A DNA stretch of 13,995 bases from CAXBES01 sp965367015 (GTDB taxonomy: Bacteria > Bacteroidota > Bacteroidia > Flavobacteriales > Flavobacteriaceae). The stretch lies in contig CBDUGY010000078.1 of the NCBI GenBank assembly GCA_965367015.1, positions 1-13,995 on the forward strand. The letters are read 5' to 3'. The translations under genes and the position numbers were made by a program. Below, in pieces: positions 1 to 7,244 of the stretch; position 1 is the first letter of the stretch; each line of letters opens with the position of its first letter. A model generated the notes under the pieces. The model did no database searches. It saw only the letters and a program-made list of their open reading frames with translations, and was not told the origin of the DNA.

Positions 1-374
1 TTGTTAAACCAATAAAATTAGGACTTGGGGCTGCGATTGGGAGCGGGCAGCAATGGCTATCATGGATACATATAGATGACATTGCCGGTATTTACTATTT
101 TATCTTGAAAAATCAGTTGGAAGGTGTGTATAACGCAGTTGCTCCTAATCCAGTAACTAATCAGAAGCTAAACAAGCAGATAGCAGAAAAATTGGAGGTG
201 CCTTTCTGGATGCCTAATATCCCGACTTTTCTAATGAAAATGATTTTAGGCGAAATGGCTGTTTTGGTTACTGAGGGCCAATTAGTAAGTGCAAGAAAAA
301 TTGAGCAACAAGGCTACACATTTCAGTATTATAATTTAGATGCAGCCTTAGATAATTTGCTGAAAACAAAATAG
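1..374 (+). CDS. TIGR01777-family NAD(P)-dependent epimerase-like protein, C-terminal part
   Basis: The left window edge cuts this gene. The frame starting at base 3 is open to the TAG at 372-374 and gives 123 residues, roughly the last 40 percent of a family whose members are about 300 residues long. The visible part carries the family's usual C-terminal half: GAAIGSGQQWLSWIHIDDIA, then a GVYNAVAPNPVTN segment, then FLMKMILGEMA and a closing GYTFQY...LDAALDNLL. These match the extended short-chain dehydrogenase group annotated as TIGR01777 (SulA/YfcH-like, with a C-terminal DUF1731-type region). The Rossmann fold and nucleotide-binding glycines lie outside the window. The substrate is unknown for most of the family. 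The TTG at 105 is an internal codon and not a start, because homology continues upstream of it. The gene converges on the YceI-family gene. Confidence 0.9.
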   Translation, partial: VKPIKLGLGAAIGSGQQWLSWIHIDDIAGIYYFILKNQLEGVYNAVAPNPVTNQKLNKQIAEKLEVPFWMPNIPTFLMKMILGEMAVLVTEGQLVSARKIEQQGYTFQYYNLDAALDNLLKTK

Positions 375-393
375 GCGGCCATTGGCCGCCTAT
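363..393 (-). terminator. Hairpin terminator between convergent genes, oriented mainly for the minus strand
   Basis: The arms ATAGGCGGCC (371-380) and GGCCGCCTAT (384-393) pair perfectly over 10 bp around the loop ATT. Read on the minus strand, the hairpin begins 20 nt after the stop of the YceI-family gene and is followed at once by a T-rich run (TTTTGTTTT). This is the pattern of an intrinsic terminator for that gene. The plus side after the stem is not T-rich, so it would work less well for the epimerase-like gene, whose TAG stop codon (372-374) lies inside the left arm. Confidence 0.85.
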
Positions 394-413
394 AGTCTAA
401 TAATTACCTGTAA

Positions 414-1079
414 TTACTTGCTCGCATGAAGCTCAACAACCAATTCTATTTCGTCTGAAATGAATTTGTCTCCAAGATTATCAAAAATCGATTTTGAGCC
501 ATAGTTTACATCCCACTTCGTTCTATCAATGATAAAAGAATTACTTTTTAAAATCATAGTATCTCCCGAGAACGAAACTGTCGCTGGAAACTCAATTGCA
601 TTGGTTTTATCTTTAATGGTAAGATTTCCTTTTACAGTAACTTGTCCGTCGCCATCTTCTACACTTGTTAACTCAAAAGTAGAATTCGGATAGGTATTTA
701 CATTGAAAAAATCACCTTCCTTGCCTTCTACTGTTCCCATTAAATGTGCTTCAAGGTTTTCCTTTTTCTTACCTTCTAAATCTTCACTATCAATGGATTT
801 CATATCGATTGTGAAATTTCCGGCTTGAATATCGTTATTAATGGCAGATACAGTACCTGAGGCAATTTTTATAGTACCATTGTGACTTCCTGTTGGTTTT
901 TCACCTTTCCATAATATTTTTGATTTTGAGGTGTCAACAGTATAAGCGGTTGCATTACTGGTTGCTACTGCAACTTCTCCAACTTCGTTTAATGCATTAT
1001 CTTTTGTCTTCTCATTACATGATACGGTACCAATAGTAACTAATACCAGACAAGCAATATTTAAAATGTAGTTTTTCAT
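414..1079 (-). CDS. YceI-family lipoprotein
   Basis: The protein has 221 residues. Residues 1-20 are a lipoprotein signal peptide ending in TVS before Cys21, which would be lipidated. Residues 22-45 are a charged and Thr/Ala-rich linker. The rest, about 46-219, is a YceI domain, with the typical SKILWKGEKPTGSHNGTIKI opening, a KKKENLEAHL stretch, DFFNVNTYPNSTFEL in the middle, and SFIIDRTKWDVNYGS near the end. YceI domains are lipocalin-like beta-barrels, and characterised members bind polyisoprenoid-type lipids. Physiological roles vary, so the ligand here is unknown. The charged residues after the lipidated Cys (NEKTKD) could favour surface export, as described for Bacteroidota lipoproteins, but that is weak inference. 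The ATG start (complement of 1077-1079) directly begins the signal peptide. The gene is monocistronic, divergent from grpE and convergent with the epimerase-like gene. Confidence 0.93.
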   Translation of the reverse strand: MKNYILNIACLVLVTIGTVSCNEKTKDNALNEVGEVAVATSNATAYTVDTSKSKILWKGEKPTGSHNGTIKIASGTVSAINNDIQAGNFTIDMKSIDSEDLEGKKKENLEAHLMGTVEGKEGDFFNVNTYPNSTFELTSVEDGDGQVTVKGNLTIKDKTNAIEFPATVSFSGDTMILKSNSFIIDRTKWDVNYGSKSIFDNLGDKFISDEIELVVELHASK

Positions 1080-1106
1080 TATTTATTTTATAAATGTTAG
1101 TGTGCG

Positions 1107-1114
1107 CAAAAATA
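1107..1114 (-). promoter_or_regulatory. Candidate -7 element for the YceI-family gene
   Basis: On the minus strand these bases read TATTTTTG, which matches the Bacteroidota -7 consensus TAnnTTTG, and they lie 27 nt upstream of the ATG. I see no good TTTG at the expected -33 spacing (the only nearby TTTG is 8 nt away), so the call rests on one box. Confidence 0.45.
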
Positions 1115-1162
1115 TCAATACACAAATTGATTTCATCTTAAATTTGTATTAAAATAATAAAG

Positions 1163-1178
1163 TGACATTTTGACATTT
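1163..1178 (+). repeat. Tandem 8-bp repeat TGACATTT overlapping the grpE -33 box
   Basis: TGACATTT occurs twice without a gap (1163-1170 and 1171-1178). The repeat covers the TTTG at 1169-1172. A short inverted pair, CATTT (1174-1178) and AAATG (1185-1189), lies between the two promoter boxes. The position would suit a regulator of the chaperone operon, but no known heat-shock operator (for example the CIRCE repeat TTAGCACTC-N9-GAGTGCTAA) is present. In AT-rich DNA the repeat may be chance. Confidence 0.5.
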
Positions 1179-1201
1179 TACAAGAAATGGCAGTACTTTT
1201 G
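1169..1201 (+). promoter_or_regulatory. Bacteroidota-type promoter of grpE-dnaJ
   Basis: A TTTG (-33 box, 1169-1172), a 21-bp spacer and TACTTTTG (-7 box, 1194-1201) match the primary-sigma consensus TTTG/TAnnTTTG known for Bacteroidota. Transcription would begin near 1207, about 30 nt before the GrpE ATG at 1236. This also argues against the longer open frame that starts at 1170, since it would overlap the promoter. Confidence 0.75.
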
Positions 1202-1235
1202 CTTCCTTCAAAAAAACAGAAAAGTTTACGCGTTT

Positions 1236-1781
1236 ATGAGCAAGAAAGATAATAATGACCATTTGGTAGATGAGATGAATTCTCAAGAAGAAATAAATCA
1301 GGAAAATGAGGTAGCGATGGAAGAAACAGTGGATGCATTAGAAAGCACTCAAATTGAATTGAAAAATGAAAAGGATCGCTACTTGCGCTTATTTGCAGAG
1401 TTCGAAAATTATAAAAAACGAACAGGGCGAGAGCGTATTGAATTATTTAAAACTGCGAGCCAGGATGTAATGGTCTCGATGCTCCCTGTTCTCGATGATT
1501 TTGAAAGAGCGCTTAAAGAAATTAAAAAATCTGATGATGATAGTCTGTTCGAAGGTGTCGGTTTAATTCAGAATAAATTAATTGAGACTCTTAAAGCGAA
1601 AGGACTTCAGGTTTTGGAGACCAAGCAAGGAGATACTTTTGACGCCGAAAAGCACGAAGCAATAACTCAAATCCCTGCTCCTTCAAATAAGTTAAAAGGA
1701 AAAATTATTGATGTTGTTGAAAAGGGATATGCATTAGGAGATAAAATAATACGCTACCCTAAAGTAGTAATAGGACAATAA
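1236..1781 (+). CDS. grpE: GrpE, nucleotide exchange factor for DnaK
   Basis: GrpE releases ADP from the cytoplasmic Hsp70 DnaK and so resets the chaperone cycle. The protein has 181 residues from the ATG at 1236. Residues 1-35 are acidic and probably disordered. Residues 36-75 form the long dimerising helix (STQIELKNEKDRYLRLFAEF, then ENYKKRTGRERIELFK). Residues 76-125 contain the four-helix-bundle segment with MLPVLDDFERAL. Residues 126-181 are the beta domain that contacts DnaK, ending in VEKGYALGDKIIRYPKVVIG. Length and order are normal for the family. The frame stays open upstream to 1170, but those 22 residues do not resemble GrpE and overlap the promoter. The stop is 4 nt before the dnaJ ATG, so the two are surely co-transcribed. 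dnaK itself is not in the window. Confidence 0.97.
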   Translation: MSKKDNNDHLVDEMNSQEEINQENEVAMEETVDALESTQIELKNEKDRYLRLFAEFENYKKRTGRERIELFKTASQDVMVSMLPVLDDFERALKEIKKSDDDSLFEGVGLIQNKLIETLKAKGLQVLETKQGDTFDAEKHEAITQIPAPSNKLKGKIIDVVEKGYALGDKIIRYPKVVIGQ

Positions 1782-1785
1782 TAGT

Positions 1786-2895
1786 ATGAAAGAAGATTAT
1801 TACGAGTTATTAGGGATCACTAAGAACGCTACTGCTGCTGAAATTAAGAAAGCATATCGTAGAAAAGCCCTCGAATATCATCCCGATAAAAATCCCGGTG
1901 ACACCAAATCAGAAGAACTTTTTAAAAAGGCCGCTGAAGCCTATGAAGTGTTAAGCGACCCTAATAAGAAGGCTCGATATGATCAATATGGACATCAGGC
2001 ATTTGAAGGAGCTGGAGGATTTGGCGGCGGAGGTATGAATATGGATGATATCTTCAGTCAGTTTGGAGATATTTTTGGCGGAGCTTTTGGCGGATTCAGT
2101 GGTTTTGGTGGTGGCGGTGGTCGTCGTACCATCAAGGGAAGTAATTTACGAATCAGAGTAAAATTGACTCTTGAAGAAATCGCTAATGGTGTTGAGAAAA
2201 AAATAAAGGTAAAACGCAAGAAAGTAGCTCAAGGCACCACCTATAATACATGTGGAACATGTAATGGAAATGGTCAGGTTACGCGAATCCAAAATACTAT
2301 TCTTGGACGTATGCAGACTTCTGCCACTTGTAGTACTTGTGGAGGAAGCGGACAGGTAATTGATAAAAAGCCTGCCAACGCCGATGCACAGGGGATGCTT
2401 TCTACTGAAGAAACCGTATCGATCAAGATTCCGGCTGGAGTTGTTGATGGGATGCAATTAAAAGTAACAGGAAAAGGAAATGACGCACCGGGTAATGGAA
2501 TTCCGGGTGACTTACTGGTGGCTATTGAGGAGCAGCCCCATCCGGCATTACAGCGGGAAGGCGACAATCTGCATTACGATATGTATATTAGTTTTTCAGA
2601 GGCTGCACTCGGAACTTCAAAAGAAATTGACACAGTTACCGGTAAAGTACGGATCAAAGTGGAGGCAGGAACACAAAGTGGGAAGATTTTACGCCTAAGA
2701 AGTAAGGGAATTCCTAGTATTAATGGATATGGTACAGGGGATTTATTGGTACATGTTAATGTTTGGACTCCTAAAACTCTTACTAAAGAGCAGCGTGAAT
2801 TTTTTGATAGAATGAGTAATGATGAACATTTTCAGCCTAAACCTGAAAAAGAGGACAAATCATTTTTTGAAAAAGTAAAGGATATGTTTTCTTAA
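1786..2895 (+). CDS. dnaJ: DnaJ, Hsp40 co-chaperone with only one of two zinc centres
   Basis: DnaJ delivers unfolded clients to DnaK and stimulates its ATPase in the cytoplasm. The protein has 369 residues. The J domain spans about residues 4-70 with the HPD motif at 32-34. A Gly/Phe-rich linker follows at 75-113. The cysteine-rich region has just two CxxCxGxG motifs, CGTCNGNG (156-163) and CSTCGGSG (182-189). By position these are motifs 2 and 3 of the canonical four, which make zinc centre II. Motifs 1 and 4 (zinc centre I) are replaced by cysteine-free sequence (KVAQGTTYN before, and IDKKPANADAQGML after). The C-terminal substrate-binding domains follow, with SIKIPAGVVDGMQLKV and GKGNDAPGNGIPGDL. 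The reading frame is intact, so this is a derived form and not a pseudogene. It is the second gene of the operon with grpE. Confidence 0.96.
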   Translation: MKEDYYELLGITKNATAAEIKKAYRRKALEYHPDKNPGDTKSEELFKKAAEAYEVLSDPNKKARYDQYGHQAFEGAGGFGGGGMNMDDIFSQFGDIFGGAFGGFSGFGGGGGRRTIKGSNLRIRVKLTLEEIANGVEKKIKVKRKKVAQGTTYNTCGTCNGNGQVTRIQNTILGRMQTSATCSTCGGSGQVIDKKPANADAQGMLSTEETVSIKIPAGVVDGMQLKVTGKGNDAPGNGIPGDLLVAIEEQPHPALQREGDNLHYDMYISFSEAALGTSKEIDTVTGKVRIKVEAGTQSGKILRLRSKGIPSINGYGTGDLLVHVNVWTPKTLTKEQREFFDRMSNDEHFQPKPEKEDKSFFEKVKDMFS

Positions 2896-2932
2896 TTAAA
2901 CGTTAATTTAATTATTTTACTTATATTTGAAA

Positions 2933-2967
2933 GTCGCTACTTCTATGTAGTGACAATTTTTCTTTTT
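2933..2967 (+). terminator. First intrinsic terminator after dnaJ
   Basis: GTCGCTAC (2933-2940) pairs with GTAGTGAC (2947-2954) over 8 bp with one G-U wobble around a 6-nt loop. The run AATTTTTCTTTTT follows at 2955-2967. It lies 37 nt after the dnaJ stop. Confidence 0.75.
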
Positions 2968-2982
2968 CATAGCAATTTTTTT

Positions 2983-3022
2983 CCCACCCTTCAATTTAAT
3001 TTAGAGGGTGGGTTTTGTTTTT
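2983..3022 (+). terminator. Second intrinsic terminator after dnaJ
   Basis: CCCACCCT (2983-2990) pairs perfectly with AGGGTGGG (3005-3012) around a 14-nt AT-rich loop, followed by TTTTGTTTTT (3013-3022). This is the stronger of the two terminators and isolates the chaperone operon from the ABC transporter unit. Confidence 0.88.
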
Positions 3023-3110
3023 ATGGGTCTGTATCTCAGTTTTTTTCACTACAATTGATGTAACAATCATATATTTTATGCTACAAATAGTTTTAAAATA
3101 CTCTTAATAC

Positions 3111-3143
3111 TTAGAGTGCTTCCTTTTCAAATCAATATCTTTA
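3111..3143 (+). promoter_or_regulatory. Candidate promoter of the ABC transporter-MscS-regulator unit
   Basis: TATCTTTA (3136-3143) differs from the -7 consensus TAnnTTTG only in its last base. It ends 18 nt before the ABC ATPase ATG. TTAG at 3111-3114, with a 21-bp spacer, is a three-of-four match to the -33 box. The inverted pair ACTCT (3100-3104) and AGAGT (3113-3117) overlaps the -33 position and could be an operator, although its arms are only 5 bp. The rest of the 139-bp gap after the terminator shows nothing else I can identify. Confidence 0.45.
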
Positions 3144-3161
3144 CAAAATTTAAATTTTACT

Positions 3162-4088
3162 ATGGAAAAACTCTTGGTGGCTAACAATGTTTCGAAGTCC
3201 TTTGGCGACTATAAAGCAATTAATAACATTTCAATCGAGGTTTCCAAAGGAAGTATTTTTGGACTCCTAGGCCCAAACGGAGCTGGTAAAACAACCTTCA
3301 TCAGAATTATAAATCAAATAACCATGCCAGATTCTGGCTCGGTTTTTCTGGATGGAGAACCCCTTAAGCCGCATCACATTCAAAATATAGGTTATTTACC
3401 AGAAGAACGCGGGTTATATAAATCGATGAAAGTTGGTGAGCAGGCATTGTACCTGGCGCAATTAAAGGGACTCTCGCATCAAGAAGCTAAAGCGAGGCTC
3501 AAATATTGGTTTGACAGGCTCGAAATCGGAGACTGGTGGGATAAGAAAATTCAGGAGCTCTCGAAAGGAATGGCGCAAAAAATACAGTTTGTGGTAACAG
3601 TTCTGCATCAGCCTAAACTATTGATCTTCGATGAACCGTTTAGTGGGTTCGACCCAATTAATGCAAATCTTATTAAAGATGAAATTCTGAAATTACGAGA
3701 TGAAGGAGCCACCGTAATTTTTTCTACACATCGAATGGAATCTGTTGAAGAAATGTGCGATCACATTGCTTTAATTCATAAAGCTAACAAGGTGCTCGAT
3801 GGAAAATTAATTGATATTAAACGTGCATATAAATCGAACACATTTGAAGTTGGATTACATACACAAAATCCGCAAGAAGTTACTAATGAATTAAGTAACC
3901 GATTTGAAATTGCACCCGCGGCATTTAAAAGTATCAATAACGAATTACAATATAAAATTAAGATTCCTGAAGGAGATTCACCAAATGATCTTGTTAGCTA
4001 TTTGACCTCAAAAGGACAGTTAACACACTTTGTGGAAGTAATCCCTTCGGCAAACGATATTTTTATTGAAACAGTAAGTAAAAACTAG
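3162..4088 (+). CDS. ABC transporter ATPase, NatA/YhaQ type
   Basis: This 308-residue protein is the nucleotide-binding subunit of an ABC-2-type exporter at the inner membrane. Its partner is almost certainly the permease 9 nt downstream. Visible motifs are Walker A GPNGAGKT (37-44), the Q-loop region GYLPEERGLY (77-86, with Glu where most ABC proteins have Gln), the signature LSKGM (133-137, in place of LSGGQ), Walker B LLIFDEP with D157 and catalytic E158, and the switch histidine H190 in FSTHRM. The PEERGLY and LSKG variants are typical of the COG4152 (YhaQ) subgroup as I know it, so they are not signs of decay. Residues after about 220 form a C-terminal accessory region like DUF4162. The NatA name comes from Bacillus sodium export, but the substrate here cannot be read from the sequence. 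Confidence 0.93.
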   Translation: MEKLLVANNVSKSFGDYKAINNISIEVSKGSIFGLLGPNGAGKTTFIRIINQITMPDSGSVFLDGEPLKPHHIQNIGYLPEERGLYKSMKVGEQALYLAQLKGLSHQEAKARLKYWFDRLEIGDWWDKKIQELSKGMAQKIQFVVTVLHQPKLLIFDEPFSGFDPINANLIKDEILKLRDEGATVIFSTHRMESVEEMCDHIALIHKANKVLDGKLIDIKRAYKSNTFEVGLHTQNPQEVTNELSNRFEIAPAAFKSINNELQYKIKIPEGDSPNDLVSYLTSKGQLTHFVEVIPSANDIFIETVSKN

Positions 4089-4097
4089 CCTGAGATT

Positions 4098-5408
4098 ATG
4101 AATCATCTTTCCCTCATTATAAAAAGAGAGTACCTGAATAAAGTCCGAAATAAGTCTTTTATTATCATGACTTTTTTAAGTCCGTTAATAATTGTTGGAA
4201 TCTTTACATTGGTAGCCTATTTGTCTAATTTGAACAACGACAAGGTACGGGTTATTTCAGTGTTAGATGAAAGCGGGTTATTTCTCGATCATTTTGAGAG
4301 CACCGATAATCTGAAATATAAAGTAGTTTCTGATATGAGTCTTTCTGAAGCCAAGAAAAGCAACGAAGAGGCAGAAAATTATGGTTTACTCTATATACCT
4401 AAAACCGATAAAATTGAAGACTTAGCTGAAGCAATTACTTTTTATTCCGAAGATTCTCCTTCTTTAGTAGTGATGAGCGATATTGAAGATGCTATTGAAG
4501 AAAAAGTGAATACAGTAAAATTATTGGAGGCCGGTATCGATTCTGAAAGAATTAAAGAATTAAGAATTAAAATCAACACCAATCTTGAAACATACCAAGG
4601 GCAGGAGACCTCTAAATTAGGCTCGGGGCTGAAACTAATTTTTGGCGGAGCTGCAGGATATCTCCTTTTTATGTTTATCATCATCTATGGAAATATGATT
4701 ATGCGTAGTGTGATAGAAGAAAAAACAAGTCGGATTATAGAAGTGATAATTTCATCAGTAAAACCAATGAAATTACTGCTCGGTAAAATATTCGGAACCT
4801 CTCTCGCCGGAATCACTCAGTTTCTGGTTTGGGTAATATTAATAGGTGTGTTAAGTCTGGTTGTTTCCTCTATTTTTGGTATCGACCCTTCCGGAGTCCC
4901 TTCTCCACAGCAGGATTTAATTACTCAAGGTGCGGATACCGGTTCGCCTCAATTTATTCAAGAAGTAATTATGGAGATAAATAACCTGCCCATATTAAAC
5001 TTGGTGATCATGTTTCTTCTCTTCTTTGTTGGAGGGTATTTACTCTATGCCTCCTTATATGCGGCAATTGGAGCTGCAGTTGATAGTGAAACCGATACAC
5101 AACAGTTTATGATGCCTATTTTAATGCCGCTTATTTTGGCAGTATATGTAGGTTTCTTTACCGTAATAGAGAATCCGCACGGAACTGTGTCCCAAGTCTT
5201 TTCTTACATCCCCTTTACTAGCCCGGTGGTCATGTTGATGCGAATTCCTTTTGGTGTTCCTATTTGGCAGCAAATAATTTCAATAGTCATTTTATTTGCT
5301 ACATTTATAGCAACAGTATGGTTTGCGTCTAAAATCTACCGCGTTGGAATATTGATGTATGGTAAGAAGGCAAGCTACAAGGAGATTTTTAAATGGCTTA
5401 AATATTAA
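4098..5408 (+). CDS. ABC-2 permease, NatB/YhaP type
   Basis: This 436-residue inner-membrane protein forms the export pathway powered by the preceding ATPase. One transmembrane helix lies near residues 20-43, after a short basic N-terminus (IIKREYLNKVRNKS). A large extracytoplasmic domain of about 130 residues (45-175) follows. Five more hydrophobic segments lie near 176-200, 235-260, 297-325, 337-357 and 388-410. The segment VIEEKTSRIIEVIISSVKP, just after the second helix, is a hallmark of the COG1668/ABC2_membrane_3 group. A second extracytoplasmic loop (about 260-296) is rich in Pro, Gln and Asp. The length is normal. Members have been linked to sodium export or to export of peptides and drugs, and I cannot choose between these. 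The stop precedes the MscS-like GTG start by 5 nt. Confidence 0.92.
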   Translation: MNHLSLIIKREYLNKVRNKSFIIMTFLSPLIIVGIFTLVAYLSNLNNDKVRVISVLDESGLFLDHFESTDNLKYKVVSDMSLSEAKKSNEEAENYGLLYIPKTDKIEDLAEAITFYSEDSPSLVVMSDIEDAIEEKVNTVKLLEAGIDSERIKELRIKINTNLETYQGQETSKLGSGLKLIFGGAAGYLLFMFIIIYGNMIMRSVIEEKTSRIIEVIISSVKPMKLLLGKIFGTSLAGITQFLVWVILIGVLSLVVSSIFGIDPSGVPSPQQDLITQGADTGSPQFIQEVIMEINNLPILNLVIMFLLFFVGGYLLYASLYAAIGAAVDSETDTQQFMMPILMPLILAVYVGFFTVIENPHGTVSQVFSYIPFTSPVVMLMRIPFGVPIWQQIISIVILFATFIATVWFASKIYRVGILMYGKKASYKEIFKWLKY

Positions 5409-5413
5409 TTCAG

Positions 5414-6337
5414 GTGCAAGAAAAGGTTACTGAGAAAATAGAAGATGTAGTGAAAGAAGATATTTGGGGAGGTATTCAGGATTTTCTCAATGCCGGTTTT
5501 CACTATGGTGAGGGTGCGAGTCGAGTGGATATTACTTTTGGTCTTCTAATACTTGTTTTCATATCCTTTATAATTGCCAGCTTTATTTTAAAGTGGATAC
5601 GCGTACTTTTTACTCGTAAAATGGACATTAACGACAAGAATAAATTTATTAGTGTCTTTAAGTTCATAAAATATATAACCTACATCATTGTTGTTTTTGT
5701 AGTGCTAAGTTTGGCAGGTGTTAATGTGACACCATTTCTCGCAGCTTCAGCGGCATTACTCGTTGGTTTAGGTCTTGCATTACAGGAATTGTTTCAGGAT
5801 ATTATTGGAGGAATATTTATCATTGTAGATAAATCCCTGCTGGTAGGTGATATTATCGAAGTTAATGGGAAAGTTGGGAGAATTGTTGAGATCAAACTTA
5901 GAACTACCAGAGCTTTAACAAGGGACGACAAGATTATTATAATTCCTAATCACAAGTTTATTACCGAAACCATTTTTAACTATACCCAAAATCATAAGAT
6001 GACCCGGGAATCGGTTAGTGTAGGCGTTGCCTACGGAAGTGATGTGAGGAAAGTAGAAAGGTTATTATTGCAAAGTGTATTAGAGCAAAAAGGTGTTTTA
6101 AAAACACCTAAACCCTTTGCATTATTTGAAAATTTTGGGGATTCATCGTTGGATTTCAGTGTATACTTTTTTATAAACGACAGTTTCGCGGATCCCAAAA
6201 TAAAGAGTGAAATTCGTTTTAGAGTCGATGCACTTTTCCGCGAAAATGGTGTTACAATTCCTTTCCCGCAAAGAGATGTACACGTGTATCCTACAGCAAC
6301 CAATAACTCTGTTTCGACAAATTTATCTGACGATTAA
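5414..6337 (+). CDS. MscS-family small-conductance mechanosensitive channel
   Basis: MscS channels open under membrane tension and release solutes during osmotic downshock. The protein has 307 residues. Residues 1-38 are an amphipathic, acidic N-terminus. Transmembrane helices lie near 40-62 and 83-103. The pore helix, about 105-137, contains FLAASAALLVGLGLALQELF with the Ala/Gly ridges typical of the family. The cytoplasmic beta domain follows, with DIIEVNGKVGRIVEI and the family motif IIIIPNHKFI at 174-183. The alpha/beta C-terminal domain ends near 290. The likely start is the GTG at 5414, because an in-frame stop lies at 5399-5401 and the only other nearby candidate is a rare ATT. The 5-nt gap after the permease suggests coupled translation. 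The helix count is closer to E. coli MscS than to the large MscK type. Confidence 0.94.
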   Translation: MQEKVTEKIEDVVKEDIWGGIQDFLNAGFHYGEGASRVDITFGLLILVFISFIIASFILKWIRVLFTRKMDINDKNKFISVFKFIKYITYIIVVFVVLSLAGVNVTPFLAASAALLVGLGLALQELFQDIIGGIFIIVDKSLLVGDIIEVNGKVGRIVEIKLRTTRALTRDDKIIIIPNHKFITETIFNYTQNHKMTRESVSVGVAYGSDVRKVERLLLQSVLEQKGVLKTPKPFALFENFGDSSLDFSVYFFINDSFADPKIKSEIRFRVDALFRENGVTIPFPQRDVHVYPTATNNSVSTNLSDD

Positions 6338-6351
6338 TTTTTAAAAACTAT

Positions 6352-7242
6352 ATGAAAAAGAACTTTCTCGTAACTATTGTATGTATTGTGTTTACTGCAA
6401 TAGGTTTTGCTCAAACCACAGACTTGGCTAGAATAGAATATTTACATATCCCATATTCGAACTCCAAAAACTCGCTCAGTCGTTATCGAGCTCTGGTTCA
6501 AGCACCTATTCCGCTTCAAGTTGGCTCAGGGCGCTTTCTTGTTATCGGTTTGGAATATAGAAATGTAGACATCAATATCCGTGAGAATGTTCCTTTCGAC
6601 CCTAAATTAGTAAGTAATATTCAACAAATGGAAGCCTATTTGGGATATACCTATAATTTAACCGAGCATTGGAGGCTTGGCTTCAAGGCGGGAGCAAGAA
6701 TAAATTCAAATTTTGAAGGTAAAATAGTTAGTGATGATGTAATCTATGTAGCGGCTGTATATGCAATTTATGATATGAAGAAAGATGATGTTGAAAAACC
6801 ATATCGTCTTATTATGGGGCTTAATTATTCCACAACTCCCGGAAGAGAATTCCCACTTCCTTTGATAAATTTTTACAAGGAGTTTCAGCCTAATTGGACA
6901 TATACTATTGGTGTGCCCAAATCGAATATAAGATATTACATGAATGACAGTCACAAGGATGCAATTCAAGCATTCGGTACCTTAGATAATTTCTTCGGAA
7001 ATATTCAAAACAATATTAATATTCCAGGTAATCCGATAGTTGGTGAGAATATATCAATGACTATGGTGCTTTTCGGTTTAGGGTATGAACACTACTTTAC
7101 AGATCACCTTTTGTTTTATCTATATGGGGCGCACTCCGCTTACAATGAATTCAGAATACGGGATAATAACAGAGAGACCACATATATCATAGATGATAAG
7201 AATACATTCTATGTTAGAGGAGGATTAAAATTTAAATTTTAA
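6352..7242 (+). CDS. Secreted or outer-membrane beta-barrel-like protein, possibly DUF6268
   Basis: The protein has 296 residues. Residues 1-20 are a signal peptide with the common Bacteroidota cleavage context GFAQ. The mature part is rich in alternating aromatic and polar residues. It has several strand-like segments (FLVIGLEYRNVDINI, MEAYLGYTYNLTEHWRLGF, YRLIMGLNYSTTP, MVLFGLGYEHYFTDHLLFYL) and ends in YVRGGLKFKF, a terminal aromatic that suits outer-membrane barrel insertion. The pattern resembles the Bacteroidota-restricted barrel proteins annotated as DUF6268. I make that family assignment from memory with moderate confidence, and no function is known to me. The gene lies 14 nt after the MscS-like gene and 2 nt before the response regulator, so it belongs to the same transcription unit. 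Confidence 0.75.
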   Translation: MKKNFLVTIVCIVFTAIGFAQTTDLARIEYLHIPYSNSKNSLSRYRALVQAPIPLQVGSGRFLVIGLEYRNVDINIRENVPFDPKLVSNIQQMEAYLGYTYNLTEHWRLGFKAGARINSNFEGKIVSDDVIYVAAVYAIYDMKKDDVEKPYRLIMGLNYSTTPGREFPLPLINFYKEFQPNWTYTIGVPKSNIRYYMNDSHKDAIQAFGTLDNFFGNIQNNINIPGNPIVGENISMTMVLFGLGYEHYFTDHLLFYLYGAHSAYNEFRIRDNNRETTYIIDDKNTFYVRGGLKFKF

Positions 7243-7244
7243 AA

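Noticed and set aside
1170..1235. N-terminal extension of GrpE from an upstream start
   Set aside because: It overlaps a well-formed promoter, and its 22 residues do not look like the family. The ATG at 1236 is better.
2025..2125. Gly-rich repeat in dnaJ as a mobile or satellite repeat
   Set aside because: It is the normal Gly/Phe-rich linker of DnaJ.
2146..2567. Overlapping minus-strand ORFs inside dnaJ
   Set aside because: They are antisense to strongly conserved dnaJ codons, have Cys/Ser-rich improbable products, and have no promoter or family similarity.
3230..3780. Defective ABC ATPase because of the unusual Q-loop and signature
   Set aside because: The PEERGLY and LSKG forms are, to my knowledge, normal in the YhaQ-type subgroup. 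Walker A, Walker B and the switch histidine are intact.
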